Part shown: positions 11,277-21,062 of the stretch, in pieces
Numbering within the stretch: the stretch's first letter is position 1
How the letters are laid out: the number at the start of each line of letters is the position of its first letter
Position numbers and translations under genes: made by a program
Notes under the pieces: model-generated
Told to the model about the DNA's origin: nothing
Database searches by the model: none
The model's input: only the letters and a program-made list of their open reading frames with translations
NCBI GenBank assembly: GCA_964035575.1
Contig: OZ037840.1
Coordinates: 124,001-188,000, forward strand
Length of the DNA stretch: 64,000 nt
Direction of reading: 5' to 3'
Origin: Rhynchopus sp. YZ270_cl-10
Lineage: Eukaryota > Euglenozoa > Diplonemea > Diplonemida > Diplonemidae

Positions 11277-12107
11277 CATACTGTGCGGGCGAGTAAAAAA
11301 AACTCGCCTACTCGCCAAAAACTCGCCTAAAACTCGCCCATTTTTGGGGGGCGAGTTTTGGCGAGTTTTTTTTTTTTGGTAGGGATTTTACCTTGGGAAA
11401 AGTGTACACACGAAAATATGAGGGAAATTTGAGTTTTGAAGAGAAAATTTTTTTCGTTCCACTTGAACAAGACCTCTACAGTTTGCTTTGTAGGCTTCCA
11501 CAACCAGTACCACCAGTCCAGCTGTAGCTTCTGCGGATCCATGAAGTTTGCACAGATGGGTGCGATGTAGTCGTGGTGGAATACCGCCAAGGGGTTGACT
11601 GCAGGGTTGCCATTTACCGGCATGGCGAGGACATTGTTGTATAGCGAGTGTAGCCCCGGCTCATGTCTTCGTCATCCTCCGGATTGTAGCACGTCTTGTC
11701 CCCCGGGATCTATGGCACGCTTGGATCTTCCCCTGGAGCAAATGTTTACATACATGCCTGTCAGCCACTGCCGTGACATGGTTGCCTTTAGACGTACAAG
11801 TGACACAATTTCAATTTTTTTGTGTGTTTTCGAGTGGCATGTTGTCATCAGTCACCCCCGCCCTCCATTTTCACATCCTGGTGCACATTTTCACCCCCAA
11901 GGTGCGTATGTGCACCAGGATTTGCACCCAAATGTGGGCGAGTTTAGGCGAGTTTAGGCGAGTTTTTGGCGAGTTTAGGCGAGTTTTGGCGAGTTTTTGG
12001 CGAGTAATAGGCGAGTAATGGGCGAGTAGGGCGAGTTTTTGGCGAGTTTTTCCTGAAAATCAGGAAAACGAAAAACTCGCCTAAAAACGGCTCGCCTGCA
12101 CAGTATG
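11277..12107. mobile_element. CATACTG-family transposon, copy 1, 6-bp target duplication
   Basis: Termini CATACTGTGCGGGCGAG (11277) and the complement of CATACTGTGCAGGCGAG (ending 12107) are flanked by an exact 6-bp duplication CCTAGG (11271-11276 and 12108-12113). Many copies of GGCGAGTTT occur near both ends, pointing inwards. The middle contains a coding-like stretch (minus strand, about 11445-11623) also present in copy 2 at 14496-15302. The superfamily is not recognised. Confidence 0.85.
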
Positions 12108-12134
12108 CCTAGGGGGGGGGGGGGGGGGGGGGGG

Positions 12135-13331
12135 TAGGGGAGGGTCACTGTACTCGATAAATGCGATTTTTCCGATTTTGATCCTCAGAACCGCAGAAGT
12201 CCCCGAAAACTATACCAAACCACCTAGGGGACCCAAAAAACGCACCAGCGCCCCAGTTTTGACACAGAAACACTCAGATGATGCCTGAAATGCAATTTTT
12301 AAAAAATGCCTACAGAACTTGTACCTGCCCACCCCCCGTAGATAGAGCAACTCACACATTCATCACGCCTCAGTGTGAGCCAGGGGCCAGAAAAGCCCCC
12401 AAAGCCACATATTTTCACCCCAGAACCTATCCCGAGGGGTACCCAGCCTGTTTCGGGGTGTTTAGAGGGACTTGGTGGAACTTAGAACCATGTTTCAAAA
12501 AGGGTACAAGTACTGTGCCAAGGGTTTTCCCACCCTAAGGTATCTGAAGCCGTCAAAAAGCGTGAAGTAGGCAATAAATCAAAAAATACCCCCTGAGGTC
12601 AAAAAAACCACACCATAGGCCCATTTGGACCCCAAAAATTGAATTCCGCCCGGTTTTGGGCACTTTTGACCACTTCTGAGCGACTTTTTTGCGTTTTTTA
12701 AAAGTGACCACCAACTTGTACCTGCCCACCCCCCCTGTAGATAGAGCAACTCACACATCCATCACGCCTCAGTGTGAGCCAGGGGCCAGAAAAGCCCCCA
12801 AAGCCACATATTTTCACCCCAGAACCTATCCGAGGGGTACCCAGGCTGTTTCGGGGTGTTTAGAGGGACTTGGTGGAACTTAGAACCATGTTTCAAAAAG
12901 GGTACAAGTACTGTGCCAAGGGTTTGCCCTCTCAAGGGACCAAGTACTTGTACCCTTTTTGAAACATGGTTCTAAGTTCCACCAAGTCCCTCTAAACACC
13001 CCGAAACAGGCTGGGTACCCCTCGGGATAGGTTCTGGGGTGAAAATATGTGGCTTTGGGGGCTTTTCTGGCCCCTGGCTCACACTGAGGCGTGATGGATG
13101 TGTGAGTTGCTCTATCTACAGGGGTGGGCAGGTACAAGTTCTGTAGGCACTCTTTTAAAATTGCATTTCAGGCATTATCTGATTGTTTCTGTGTCAAAAC
13201 TGGGGCGCTGGTGCGTTTTTTGGGTCCCCTAGGTGGTTTGGTATAGTTTTCGGGGACTTCTGCGGTTCTGAGGATCAAAATCGGAAAAATCGCATTTATC
13301 GAGAGATTTAACGTGCAGTGACCCTCCCCTA
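12135..13331. mobile_element. Foldback-type inverted-repeat element, copy 2
   Basis: Same termini and architecture as 7504-8702: TAGGGGAGGGTCACTG at 12135 and its complement ending 13331. Internal modules lie at about 12318-12505 and 12715-12905 (plus) and 12950-13140 (minus). Length (1197 versus 1199 bp) and sequence are very close to copy 1, which suggests recent activity or conversion. Confidence 0.75.
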
Positions 13332-13924
13332 GGGGGGGGGGGGGGTCAATTTTACCCCCAGAATCTGGCACGGTGCGCTGGTCAGCCTCACCCCCCTGTA
13401 AAAAATTACATATTTTCCCCCGAACTACACGTTTTCCACCCACCACCAGTGTTGGCACTGGTGAAGAGCGACAACACCCGCACCGACTACACTACGTGGA
13501 ACGGTGATGGCAGTGAGGAAAAAGACTTGGCGAAAAGAATAAAAGTAGCGTACCGTGCGCCTGCGGCGCAAGCTTACATCACACCCTTCCCATGACATAG
13601 TTTGGCTGTACAATAGTGCAATTTTAGAAATGTTGCGTACCGTGGCTTCGCCAGGAACCTTTGGGTGCCATGGCCACCGTTTCTTGACCTGTTTCATACC
13701 CTCACAGAAGCTACATACCACCATGATATTCTGAAGCTTTGGGGTATGGGGTTTTCTTGGTGAGATCGAGGCTTCATCGAGAAAGCTCGGAATACACCCA
13801 AAAACCCTTGAAAGACATGTGATGACCTGATGTGGTGACATTTTTCCCGGCGGAAAAAAATTTTTTTTTGGGAAAAAATTGACCCCCCCCGAGAAAAAAA
13901 AACGAGATCCTAGAAACAACCCTG

Positions 13925-14495
13925 AAGGAAAGGTAAAAAAGAAAAGTAGTTTCGGCCCCTGCCCCTAGACTGTAAATACACACCGTGGGGGAGGCCCTGG
14001 GGGAGGGGAGGGGGATATGCAGATGCGCGGACTTCATGAGGGTCTCGCGCAGTTTGCCACATACGATGTGTTAACTCTTCCCCAGGGCAAGGGGAGTCCA
14101 ACTACAGGTCTTCGCATATTTTCTTTGTTGTTGCTTTTGTGTTTGGATCCATGACCAAATGGTCTTCAGGAATCTTTTTTCGTGTTTTTCAAAAGTAAAA
14201 GTAAGTGTTTTTATCATAAAATACCTAACAAATAACAACAATTGGTGTGGCCGACGACCCCAAAATAGCACAAAAATAGCACAAAAATAGCACCCCCTTT
14301 CAGCCACACCAACAATACAGACAACAAACCAAAAAAAAAAAAAACACACGCCCAAGATTTAAAATGCCACATCACCGAGAGAGTGTGAGACAGCAGTAAT
14401 TTGCACCTGGGCAGTGCAGTGTCTAGGTAAAGGAAACGTTAAGAGTGCGAACCGAATCCTAAGAGAGCTGGTCCGACTGCATGGGGTGGTGTAGT
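13925..14495. other. Gap between transposons, no gene seen
   Basis: After the 8-bp duplication of the large hAT-like element there is about 560 bp of low-complexity and AT-rich DNA, including three iterations of an ATAGCACAAAA motif near 14270-14290. No frame with a recognisable product was seen. Confidence 0.5.
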
Positions 14496-15302
14496 CATAC
14501 TGTGCAGGCGAGCCGTTTTTAGGCGAGTTTTTCGCCACCCCTGATTTTCAGGAAAAACTCGCCAAAAACTCGCCCTACTCGCCCATTACTCGCCCTATAC
14601 TCGCCTATTACTCGCCAAAAACTCGCCTAAACTCGCCTAAACTCGCCCAAATTTGGGTGCAAATCCTGGTGCACATACGCACCTTGGGGGTGAAAATGTG
14701 CACCAGGATGTGAAAATGGAGGGCGGGGGTGACTGATGACAACATGCCACTCGAAAACACACAAAAAAAATTGAAATTGTGTCACTTGTACGTCTAAAGG
14801 CAACCATGTCACGGCAGTGGCTGACAGGCATGTATGTAAACATTTGCTCCAGGGGAAGATCCAAGCGTGCCATAGATCCCGGGGGACAAGACGTGCTACA
14901 ATCCGGATCTTCGTCATGAGCCGGGGCTACACTCGCTATACAACAATGTCCTCGCCATGCCGGTAAATGGCAACCCTGCAGGCCACCCCTTGGCGGTATT
15001 CCCCCACGACTACATCGCACCCATCTGTGCAAGCTTCATGGATCCGCAGAAGCTACAGCTGGACTGGTGGTACTGGTTGTGGAAGCCTACAAAGCAAACT
15101 GTAGAGGTCTTGTTCAAGTGGAACGAAAAAAAATTTCTCTTCAAAACTCAAATTTCCCTCATATTTTCGTGTGTACACTTTTCCCAAGGTAAAATCCCTA
15201 CCAAAAAAAAAAACTCGCCAAAACTCGCCCCCCAAAAATGGGCGAGTTTTAGGCGAGTTTTTGGCGAGTAGGCGAGTTTTTTTTACTCGCCCGCACAGTA
15301 TG
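14496..15302. mobile_element. CATACTG-family transposon, copy 2, inverted relative to copy 1
   Basis: CATACTGTGCAGGCGAG starts at 14496 and the complement of CATACTGTGCGGGCGAG ends at 15302, with an exact 6-bp duplication TGTAGT on both sides (14490-14495 and 15303-15308). Subterminal GGCGAG repeats match copy 1. A plus-strand stretch at about 14957-15130 reads MPVNGNPAGHPLAVF...WWYWLWKPTKQTVEVLFKW and aligns with copy 1 at the protein level. It may be a transposase remnant or captured exon; I do not recognise it. It ends 33 bp past the stop codon of the first cyclase paralog. Confidence 0.85.
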
Positions 15303-15334
15303 TGTAGTATAGGGCAGCGCTGTCCAGAGCGACG

Positions 15335-17146
15335 TCAGGGCAGGTGTTGGGGGTCGCACACCATGAGTGTGCTACTGGCAAGCTTCTTCACGTGCACAGA
15401 CACCTGCAGAACCTCGCACTGCGCAGGAATGTCAATAACGTTGTCGACTTCACTGTTCTTGTCACGCAACACTGCTGCCACGGCAGAGGCAGACAGCTCA
15501 CCCCGCAAGTACCCGCGTACAGCCGTGTTGTAGTCCTCCCACTGCTTGTCGCCTTTCAGCATGTACATCCACTCCGCTTGTGCAGGTGTCGCTGCCTCCT
15601 CCGGCACGACCAACTCAGCAACAACCTCCTCACGGGACTCACCAACTTCCACCTTGCAAGGAACCAGACGCAGTTGGTGTTCGCACTCAGATTCCTTGAA
15701 GCAGAGGCGGTTGCACAGCACACTGCACCCCAACACACGGCCGGCACGTTCTAGCACGTTCACGTCCCTCACCAGTGTGCCCACCATGCTGAAGCGGCGC
15801 ATCACTTCACACCCCATGTCACCACGCAGCACCTTCCCAGTCGCAACTCCCATGTTCACGTGTGGTGCAATGTTGTTGTCATCACCACACAGCAGCAATG
15901 TGGCAGCGTGCAGTGCTGAGGTTGCGTGTGACGCACACTGCTTCGACGTGTTGAACGAGCAGTGGATCCTGTCCCCAACAAAGACGTCCACCATCCCACG
16001 ACGCACTTCTGTTGCCTGCAACGTCTTCAGAAGAAGAGTTGTGAACAGGTCGGAGAAGCGTGCACTGTCCTCCTCCAAGCGGTGCAACGTGTCTTTGATG
16101 TTCAGTGTCAGCAACGTTGCACTCACAGAAGACAAGTCTAACGGCAAAGATGTCAAAGTTGCCATAGTAGGTAATAAAGAAGATGCCACTGAGCTGCAAG
16201 ACATCGTAGTGAGCTCATCTGTTGAGGGTACACGTGGAAAGACGGCCTTCCTAGGTGAGGCCAGTAGCTGATAGGTGGTCTTCCTACGTTCATAAGGCAG
16301 ACACGTCTGCGGGAGGTATGCCTTGTACACACGCAGGTTCTCCTCCAACTTCCGCAGTGCGTCCCTTATCCCCTCAGGCAGTTCAGCCTCGTGAACCGCT
16401 AGCAGTTCCGCCACCATCTCCACGTCGTACCCCGCAAGCAGCGACGCAATTTCTTGCACAGCGCTGATCGTCCGCTCCATTGATGCCTGCTCCTTCAGGA
16501 TATCGTGTGCAAACTTCCGTGTAGCGACAAAGTCTAACACGAAAACAGCAAGCGCCACTAGCAACTCATGACTCGAGTCACGTGCACAGGGCAGGTCTGT
16601 GCACCCTGTGAAGGAGTCAAAGTACGCTCTCCTCCCGTCTGCACCGCCCTGTGATGGTAGACCAGGCATGTCCAGAAGACCGAAGCGCACATATTCCTCT
16701 ATGCCCATTAGCAGTAGCCACGCAATCGTGCAGCAGACTACAGCTGCAGTGTAGCGTGCAGGTGTTTGCATCACAAGCAGCAGGTCCACCACCAGCACAA
16801 GTGTGTGTGCAGTGCCGCTGCCAAACGCACGTTTTGAGAAGTCGAAGCACAGTATGGCAACACCGTACAGCGACGCCACTGTGACGACGAAAGGCACACT
16901 CAGCGTTGTCTTCGTCAGCACGACTACTATACTCATACACGTTGTGCACATGAACAAGACACTCCCGATCATCTCAAGCGGCCTGTCCCCCACTGTACTG
17001 CTCACAGAGGCCAGAAACACCACAATGAACACAAACGATACCACATTCAGAGCCAAGAACAGTGTCCGCTTCTGCTGCTCCTTCTTGTCCAGCGTCCCGT
17101 CCAGCGACAGCACCGCTTCGAGCCATCGTGGAACCCTCAGATTCAT
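15335..17146 (-). CDS. Receptor-like pseudo-cyclase, array member 1
   Basis: The protein has 603 residues. The start at 17146 (MNLRVPRWLEAVL) aligns with the starts of other members; a second Met codon lies directly before it. Six predicted membrane helices occupy about residues 30-205, with a conserved Cys pair (CTDLPC) in the loop before helix 6. A signalling helix (ILKEQASMERTISAVQEIASLLAGYDVE) and the conserved YKAYLPQ motif follow. After a long Ser/Thr-rich linker comes a cyclase-like domain in which the first metal Asp is Asn (LTLNIKD) and the substrate Lys is Val (VDVFVGD), so catalysis is unlikely. With member 2 it forms the most diverged pair (EQQKR instead of ERRKR; GYLRGELSA near the end). 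Its tail lacks the basic RKK motif of later members. A regulatory subunit role is inferred. Confidence 0.85.
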   Translation of the reverse strand: MNLRVPRWLEAVLSLDGTLDKKEQQKRTLFLALNVVSFVFIVVFLASVSSTVGDRPLEMIGSVLFMCTTCMSIVVVLTKTTLSVPFVVTVASLYGVAILCFDFSKRAFGSGTAHTLVLVVDLLLVMQTPARYTAAVVCCTIAWLLLMGIEEYVRFGLLDMPGLPSQGGADGRRAYFDSFTGCTDLPCARDSSHELLVALAVFVLDFVATRKFAHDILKEQASMERTISAVQEIASLLAGYDVEMVAELLAVHEAELPEGIRDALRKLEENLRVYKAYLPQTCLPYERRKTTYQLLASPRKAVFPRVPSTDELTTMSCSSVASSLLPTMATLTSLPLDLSSVSATLLTLNIKDTLHRLEEDSARFSDLFTTLLLKTLQATEVRRGMVDVFVGDRIHCSFNTSKQCASHATSALHAATLLLCGDDNNIAPHVNMGVATGKVLRGDMGCEVMRRFSMVGTLVRDVNVLERAGRVLGCSVLCNRLCFKESECEHQLRLVPCKVEVGESREEVVAELVVPEEAATPAQAEWMYMLKGDKQWEDYNTAVRGYLRGELSASAVAAVLRDKNSEVDNVIDIPAQCEVLQVSVHVKKLASSTLMVCDPQHLP

Positions 17147-17379
17147 CATGTACAAGATACCCTGCTGTGTTGTGCAGGGTGGGGTGGGGACTGGATGGGG
17201 GTGGGGTGGAGGGTGCCATGAAGCAGAGTCGCTAGACGCAAGCACCCTCGTGGTAAAGACCTCATGCAAAAGCCTTCCTGTCGCTTGCTGCTGATGCACA
17301 ACGCACACACACACAGCTCTAATCGGCAGAACAGCAAACACCACTGCTTCGTTTTTTTTTTTTTTTTTGTTGATTTTGT

Positions 17380-17940
17380 CAGGGTTGTTTCTAGGATCTC
17401 GTTTTTTTTTCTCGGGGGGGGGGTCAATTTTTTTCCCAAAAAAAAATTTTTTTCCGCCGGGAAAAAATGGTCTTTCGAGGGTTTTTGGGTGTATTCCGAG
17501 CTTTCTCGACGAAGCCTCGATCTGACCAAGAAAACCCCATACCCCAAACCTTCAGAATATCATGGTGGTATGTAGCTTCTGTGAGGGTATGAAACAGGTA
17601 AAGAAACGGTGGCCATTGCACCCAAGGTTCCTGGCGAAGCCACGGTACGCAACATTTCTAAAATTGCGCTTAAAATTGCACTATTGTACAGCCAAACTAT
17701 GCCATGGGAAGGGTGTGATGTAAGCTTGCGCCGCAGGCGCACGGTACGCTACTTTTATTATTTTCGACAAATCTTTTTTCTCACTCCCATCACCGTTCCA
17801 CGTAGTGTAGTCGGTGCGGGTGTTGTCGCTCTTCACCAGTGCCAACACTGGTGGTGGGTGGAAAACGTGTAGTTCGGGGGAAAATATGTAATTTTTTACA
17901 GGGGGGTGAGGCTGACCAGCGCACCGTGCCAGATTCTGGG
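17380..17940. mobile_element. Truncated copy of the large hAT-like element
   Basis: It begins with the same 16-bp terminus CAGGGTTGTTTCTAGG and matches the right-hand 565 bp of the 7469-13924 element (13357-13924) in inverted orientation. It stops abruptly at CCAGATTCTGGG, where the palindromic array 17943-18160 begins. No second terminus or target duplication was found, so only one end survives. Confidence 0.8.
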
Positions 17941-17942
17941 CC

Positions 17943-18160
17943 ACCGTGCGCTGGTCAGAGGTCTGACCAGGTAATACCTGGTCAGATTTATGACCAGGTA
18001 CACCTGGTCAGATCTGACCAGGTACACCTGGTCATGACCAGGTATACCTGGTCATGACCAGGTGTACCTGGTCAGATGACCAGGTACCTGGTCACATTTA
18101 CCCAGGTAAGTACCCAGGCGCCCAGGTGACCAGGTACCCAGGTACGGCAGCTTATCCGGG
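17943..18160. repeat. Tandem array of CCAGGT...ACCTGG palindromes overlapping a gene end
   Basis: Repeated palindromes of the type TGACCAGGTACACCTGGTCA, with variable central bases (TA, ACAC, TATA, TGTA), fill about 220 bp. The array would fold into stacked hairpins. Its right half (18052-18150) supplies the final codons and the stop of cyclase member 2. Confidence 0.85.
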
Positions 18161-19908
18161 TGCACAGACAACTGCAGCACCTCGCACTGCGCAGGTAGGT
18201 CACAAAAACGATCCACAGTATTCGCGTTGTTCATGCTGTGTGAGGCTTGTGCCACTGCAGAGGCAGACAGCTCACCCCGCAAGTACCCACGTACAGCCGT
18301 GTTGTAGTCCTCCCACTGCTTGTTGCCTCGCAGCATGTACATCCACTCACCTTCAGCCGGTGCTTCGAGTGCCTCCTTCGGCACAACCAACTCAGCAACA
18401 ACCTCCGCATCACAGCCGGCAGCAAGCTCGATCTTGCAGGGGATCAGACGCAGTTCATGTTCGCACTCAGCATCGCTGAAGCAGAGACGGTTGCACAGCA
18501 CACTGCACCCCAACACACGGCCAGCACGTTCCAGCACGTTCACGTCACGAGCAAGTGTGCCCACCATGCTGAAGCGGCGCATCACTTCACACCCCATGTC
18601 ACCACGCAGCACCTTCCCAGTCGCAACTCCCATGTTCACATGTGGTGCAATGTTGTTGTCATCACCACACAGCAGCAATGTGGCAGCGTGCAGTGCTGAG
18701 GTTGCGTGTGGTGCACACTGCTTCGACGTGTTGAACGAGCAGTGGATCCTGTCCCCAACAAAGACGTCCACCATCCCACGACGCACTTCTGTTGCCTGCA
18801 ACGTCTTCAGAAGAAGAGTTGTGAACAGGTCTGAGAAGCGTGCACTGTCCTCCTCCAAGCGGTGCAACGTGTCTTTGATGTTCAGTGTCAGCAGTGTTGC
18901 GTTCCGAGGCGACAAGCCCAATGACTGTGCTACTCCCCCACCCCCCTCGCTCGCAACAGTGGACCTTATGCTAGTGGCTATGCTGGACGACCCCTGCTCA
19001 CTTGCCTGGGGGAAGTGTCGACTTCGTTCATCGTCCTTCATATCCTCGTCATCAAACGGCAGACACGTCTGCGGGAGGTATGCCTTGTACTTCCGCAGGT
19101 TCTCCTCTATACTCTGCAGTGCGTCCCTCATCCCCTCAGGCAGCGCAGCCTCGTGAACCTTCAGCATCTCCGCAACCCCCTCCACGTCGTACCCCGCAAG
19201 CAGCGACGCAATCTCCTGCACAGTGCTGATCGTCCGCTTCATTGTTGCCTGCTCCTTCAGGATGTCTGTGGCAAACTGGCGGGTTGCGAAGAAGTCTATT
19301 GCGAAGACTGACAGCGAATGCAGAAGCAACGAACTCGAGTCACGTGCACAGGGCAAATCCATGCACCCTGTGTAGGAATCGAAATACGCCCTTCTTCCAC
19401 CTGCACCGCCCTGTGGCGCCAGACCAGGAATGTCCAGCAGACCAAAGCGCATACGTTCTTCCAAAGCCATCACTATCAGCCAGACAAACGTCAGGAGGAC
19501 TACAGACACAGTGTATCTGGCCGGCATTTGCATCACAAGAAGAAAGTCGACGACCAGCACGTTGGTGGCCCAGACACTGCCGCCCAGTGAGCGCAACGAG
19601 AGGTCAAAGGCGAGGATCGCACCTACGTATATGTACGAGATAGTGACGACCAGAGGCGTGCTCAGCTGCGCCCTGCAGAACACGGCCACCATGCCTGCAC
19701 ACGAAGCTGCCTGGAAGAGAGCGGCGCCAAGGACGTCGATCGGCCTGTCGTGCAACGTCGTGATCAGGGTTGCCACAAACAACCCAGAGAAGACGGACGA
19801 CAGCGCGTTAAAGGCGAAGAACAACGTCCGCTTCTGCTGCTCCCCTGCGTTCAGCGTGCCGTCCAGAGACAGCATGTCCTCGAACCATCGTGGCACCTTC
19901 AGTCTCAT
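18052..19908 (-). CDS. Receptor-like pseudo-cyclase, array member 2, tail derived from repeat DNA
   Basis: A 618-residue protein starting MRLKVPRWFEDML. It has the six-helix module, the Cys pair CMDLPC, the helix TISTVQEIASLLAGYDVEG, a Gly/Ser-rich linker (SEGGGGVAQ) and a cyclase-like domain with Asn for the first metal Asp and no substrate Lys. Homology with other members ends near CEVLQLSVHPDKLPYLG. About the last 30 residues (GTWSPGRLGTYLGK and on) are read from the palindromic array, so the original C terminus has been replaced. It pairs phylogenetically with member 1 by shared features (GGAGGRRAYFDSYTGC, EQQKR). Confidence 0.85.
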   Translation of the reverse strand: MRLKVPRWFEDMLSLDGTLNAGEQQKRTLFFAFNALSSVFSGLFVATLITTLHDRPIDVLGAALFQAASCAGMVAVFCRAQLSTPLVVTISYIYVGAILAFDLSLRSLGGSVWATNVLVVDFLLVMQMPARYTVSVVLLTFVWLIVMALEERMRFGLLDIPGLAPQGGAGGRRAYFDSYTGCMDLPCARDSSSLLLHSLSVFAIDFFATRQFATDILKEQATMKRTISTVQEIASLLAGYDVEGVAEMLKVHEAALPEGMRDALQSIEENLRKYKAYLPQTCLPFDDEDMKDDERSRHFPQASEQGSSSIATSIRSTVASEGGGGVAQSLGLSPRNATLLTLNIKDTLHRLEEDSARFSDLFTTLLLKTLQATEVRRGMVDVFVGDRIHCSFNTSKQCAPHATSALHAATLLLCGDDNNIAPHVNMGVATGKVLRGDMGCEVMRRFSMVGTLARDVNVLERAGRVLGCSVLCNRLCFSDAECEHELRLIPCKIELAAGCDAEVVAELVVPKEALEAPAEGEWMYMLRGNKQWEDYNTAVRGYLRGELSASAVAQASHSMNNANTVDRFCDLPAQCEVLQLSVHPDKLPYLGTWSPGRLGTYLGKCDQVPGHLTRYTWS

Positions 19909-20311
19909 GGGTCAGGCGAGATGCCCAAAAGGCGTGTATCTTCCTGTGTGTTGTGATGCTAGTGGACACGATGGGGGTTTTTCGAGTAAAATGAAGTTCT
20001 TTTTATTTTAAACAAAGGGACAACTTCGTATCAACAGAGGGGATGTCTGGGGAGGGAAGGAGGGGGAGGGGGAGGGGCGTGTTTTGGTGTCAACTGTGTG
20101 TTTAGCGGAAAGATTTTTGGTTGAGTTACAGGAACTTTGTGTCCGCTGCTTTTTTTTTGAAAATGAGGCAGAAATGCCGCAACTAATCTCAAAAAAAAAA
20201 TATGGATCCGTGAAGTATGAGACCTCATACACGGGAAAGGTGTGGGTTACAACCCGTACAGTGGGGCTCGCTACGTTGTTTTGTAGAAAACACACAACGC
20301 AAAAAATAAAA
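19909..20311. other. Intergenic spacer, nothing recognised
   Basis: The spacer contains purine-rich low-complexity DNA (about 20040-20075) and poly-A/T runs. No motif or gene was identified. Confidence 0.5.
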
Positions 20312-20740
20312 CGTCTTCAGAAGAAGAGTTGTGAACAGGTCGGAGAAGCGTGCACTGTCCTCCTCCAAGCGGTGCAACGTGTCTTTGATGTTCAGTGTCA
20401 GCAGTGTTGCCCTCGTTGAGGACAGACCCAGTGGCTGCACATATGTCACCAGTAAAGCGGCCCTTGAGCTGTTCTGTGACACTGTTGTGTCGGAGTCACA
20501 CTCATAATCATCCTTCACATCGTCTTTGTCAAATGGCGGTTGCTAGAAAGTCCATGAAGACGCACAGCGAAAACAACACACGGCTCGAGTCACGTGCACA
20601 GGGCAGGTCTGTGCACTGTGAAGGAGTCAAAGTATGCTCTGTGATGGTAGACCAGGCATGTCCAGCAGACCGAAGCGCACACGTTCCTCTTCCAGCGCTA
20701 AGACCACCTGCCATACAGCGATGAAACCTACAAGAGCAAC
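20312..20740 (-). pseudogene. Fragment of a cyclase paralog with its middle deleted
   Basis: Two blocks match array members in the correct order on the minus strand. The first, about 20740-20560, covers the loop before helix 6 (TDLPCARDSSR). The second, about 20542-20312, covers the linker (TVSQNSSRAALLVTYVQPL) and the first part of the cyclase-like domain (ATLLTLNIKDTLHRLEED...FTTLLLKT). The signalling-helix region between them and both gene ends are missing. The linker is closest to that of member 8 (39707-41485). Confidence 0.85.
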
Positions 20741-21062
20741 GAACTCGGCACCTTGCTTGACTGCCCACAAGGGTGCGTGCCACTTGAGATGGTGAAAATA
20801 GCGTAAATTTTGATTTTAGAACATTCGGACACCTCGTGGATGCAACAGACCGTCCCGAGTGAGTGCAGTTCTCTCTAACCATTATGGCACCGCAAGGGGT
20901 GAAAAAGAGACAGTGACAAATAGAAAACAATGTTAAAAACTAATTCTCGGAACAGGAATAAATACAACACACAAAATGTGAATTAGTTCAGTATTGCATA
21001 ATTCATGAGGGAGGCTCAGGACACGTGTACCATGTGTAAATTTAAGAATCTGGAACTACGGA
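20741..21062. other. Intergenic spacer, nothing recognised
   Basis: A stretch of about 320 bp between the cyclase fragment and the stop of member 3, AT-rich towards the right. No repeats or genes were seen. Confidence 0.4.

Larger units (their letters stand above)
7469..13924. mobile_element. Large hAT-like element with other elements nested inside
   Basis: Perfect 16-bp terminal inverted repeats, CAGGGTTGTTTCTAGG at 7469-7484 and its complement at 13909-13924, enclose 6.46 kb. An exact 8-bp duplication AAGGAAAG flanks them (7461-7468 and 13925-13932). The terminus and duplication size indicate hAT. No transposase gene was found inside. The interior consists almost entirely of later insertions, listed separately (7504-8702, 8758-9242, 9259-11274 with 9638-11044 inside it, 11277-12107, 12135-13331). 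A second, truncated copy of the right-hand 565 bp lies at 17380-17940. Confidence 0.85.

Noticed and set aside
7698-13137. Repeated small protein PTPVDRATHASITPQCGPGA as a gene family
   Set aside because: The frame occurs in both orientations within foldback elements and shows no start or stop conservation.
13357-17940. Inverted 565-bp arms flanking cyclase member 1, as if a transposon had captured the gene
   Set aside because: The left arm is the right end of a complete hAT-like element with its own 8-bp duplication (7461-7468/13925-13932). The right arm is a separate truncated copy, so the arrangement does not need capture.
18320-19156. Long plus-strand open frames opposite every cyclase gene (also 24967-25740, 34563-35339, 45558-46058 and others)
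   Set aside because: They mirror conserved minus-strand codons, recur in every paralog at the same place and have low-complexity Ser/Pro-rich products.
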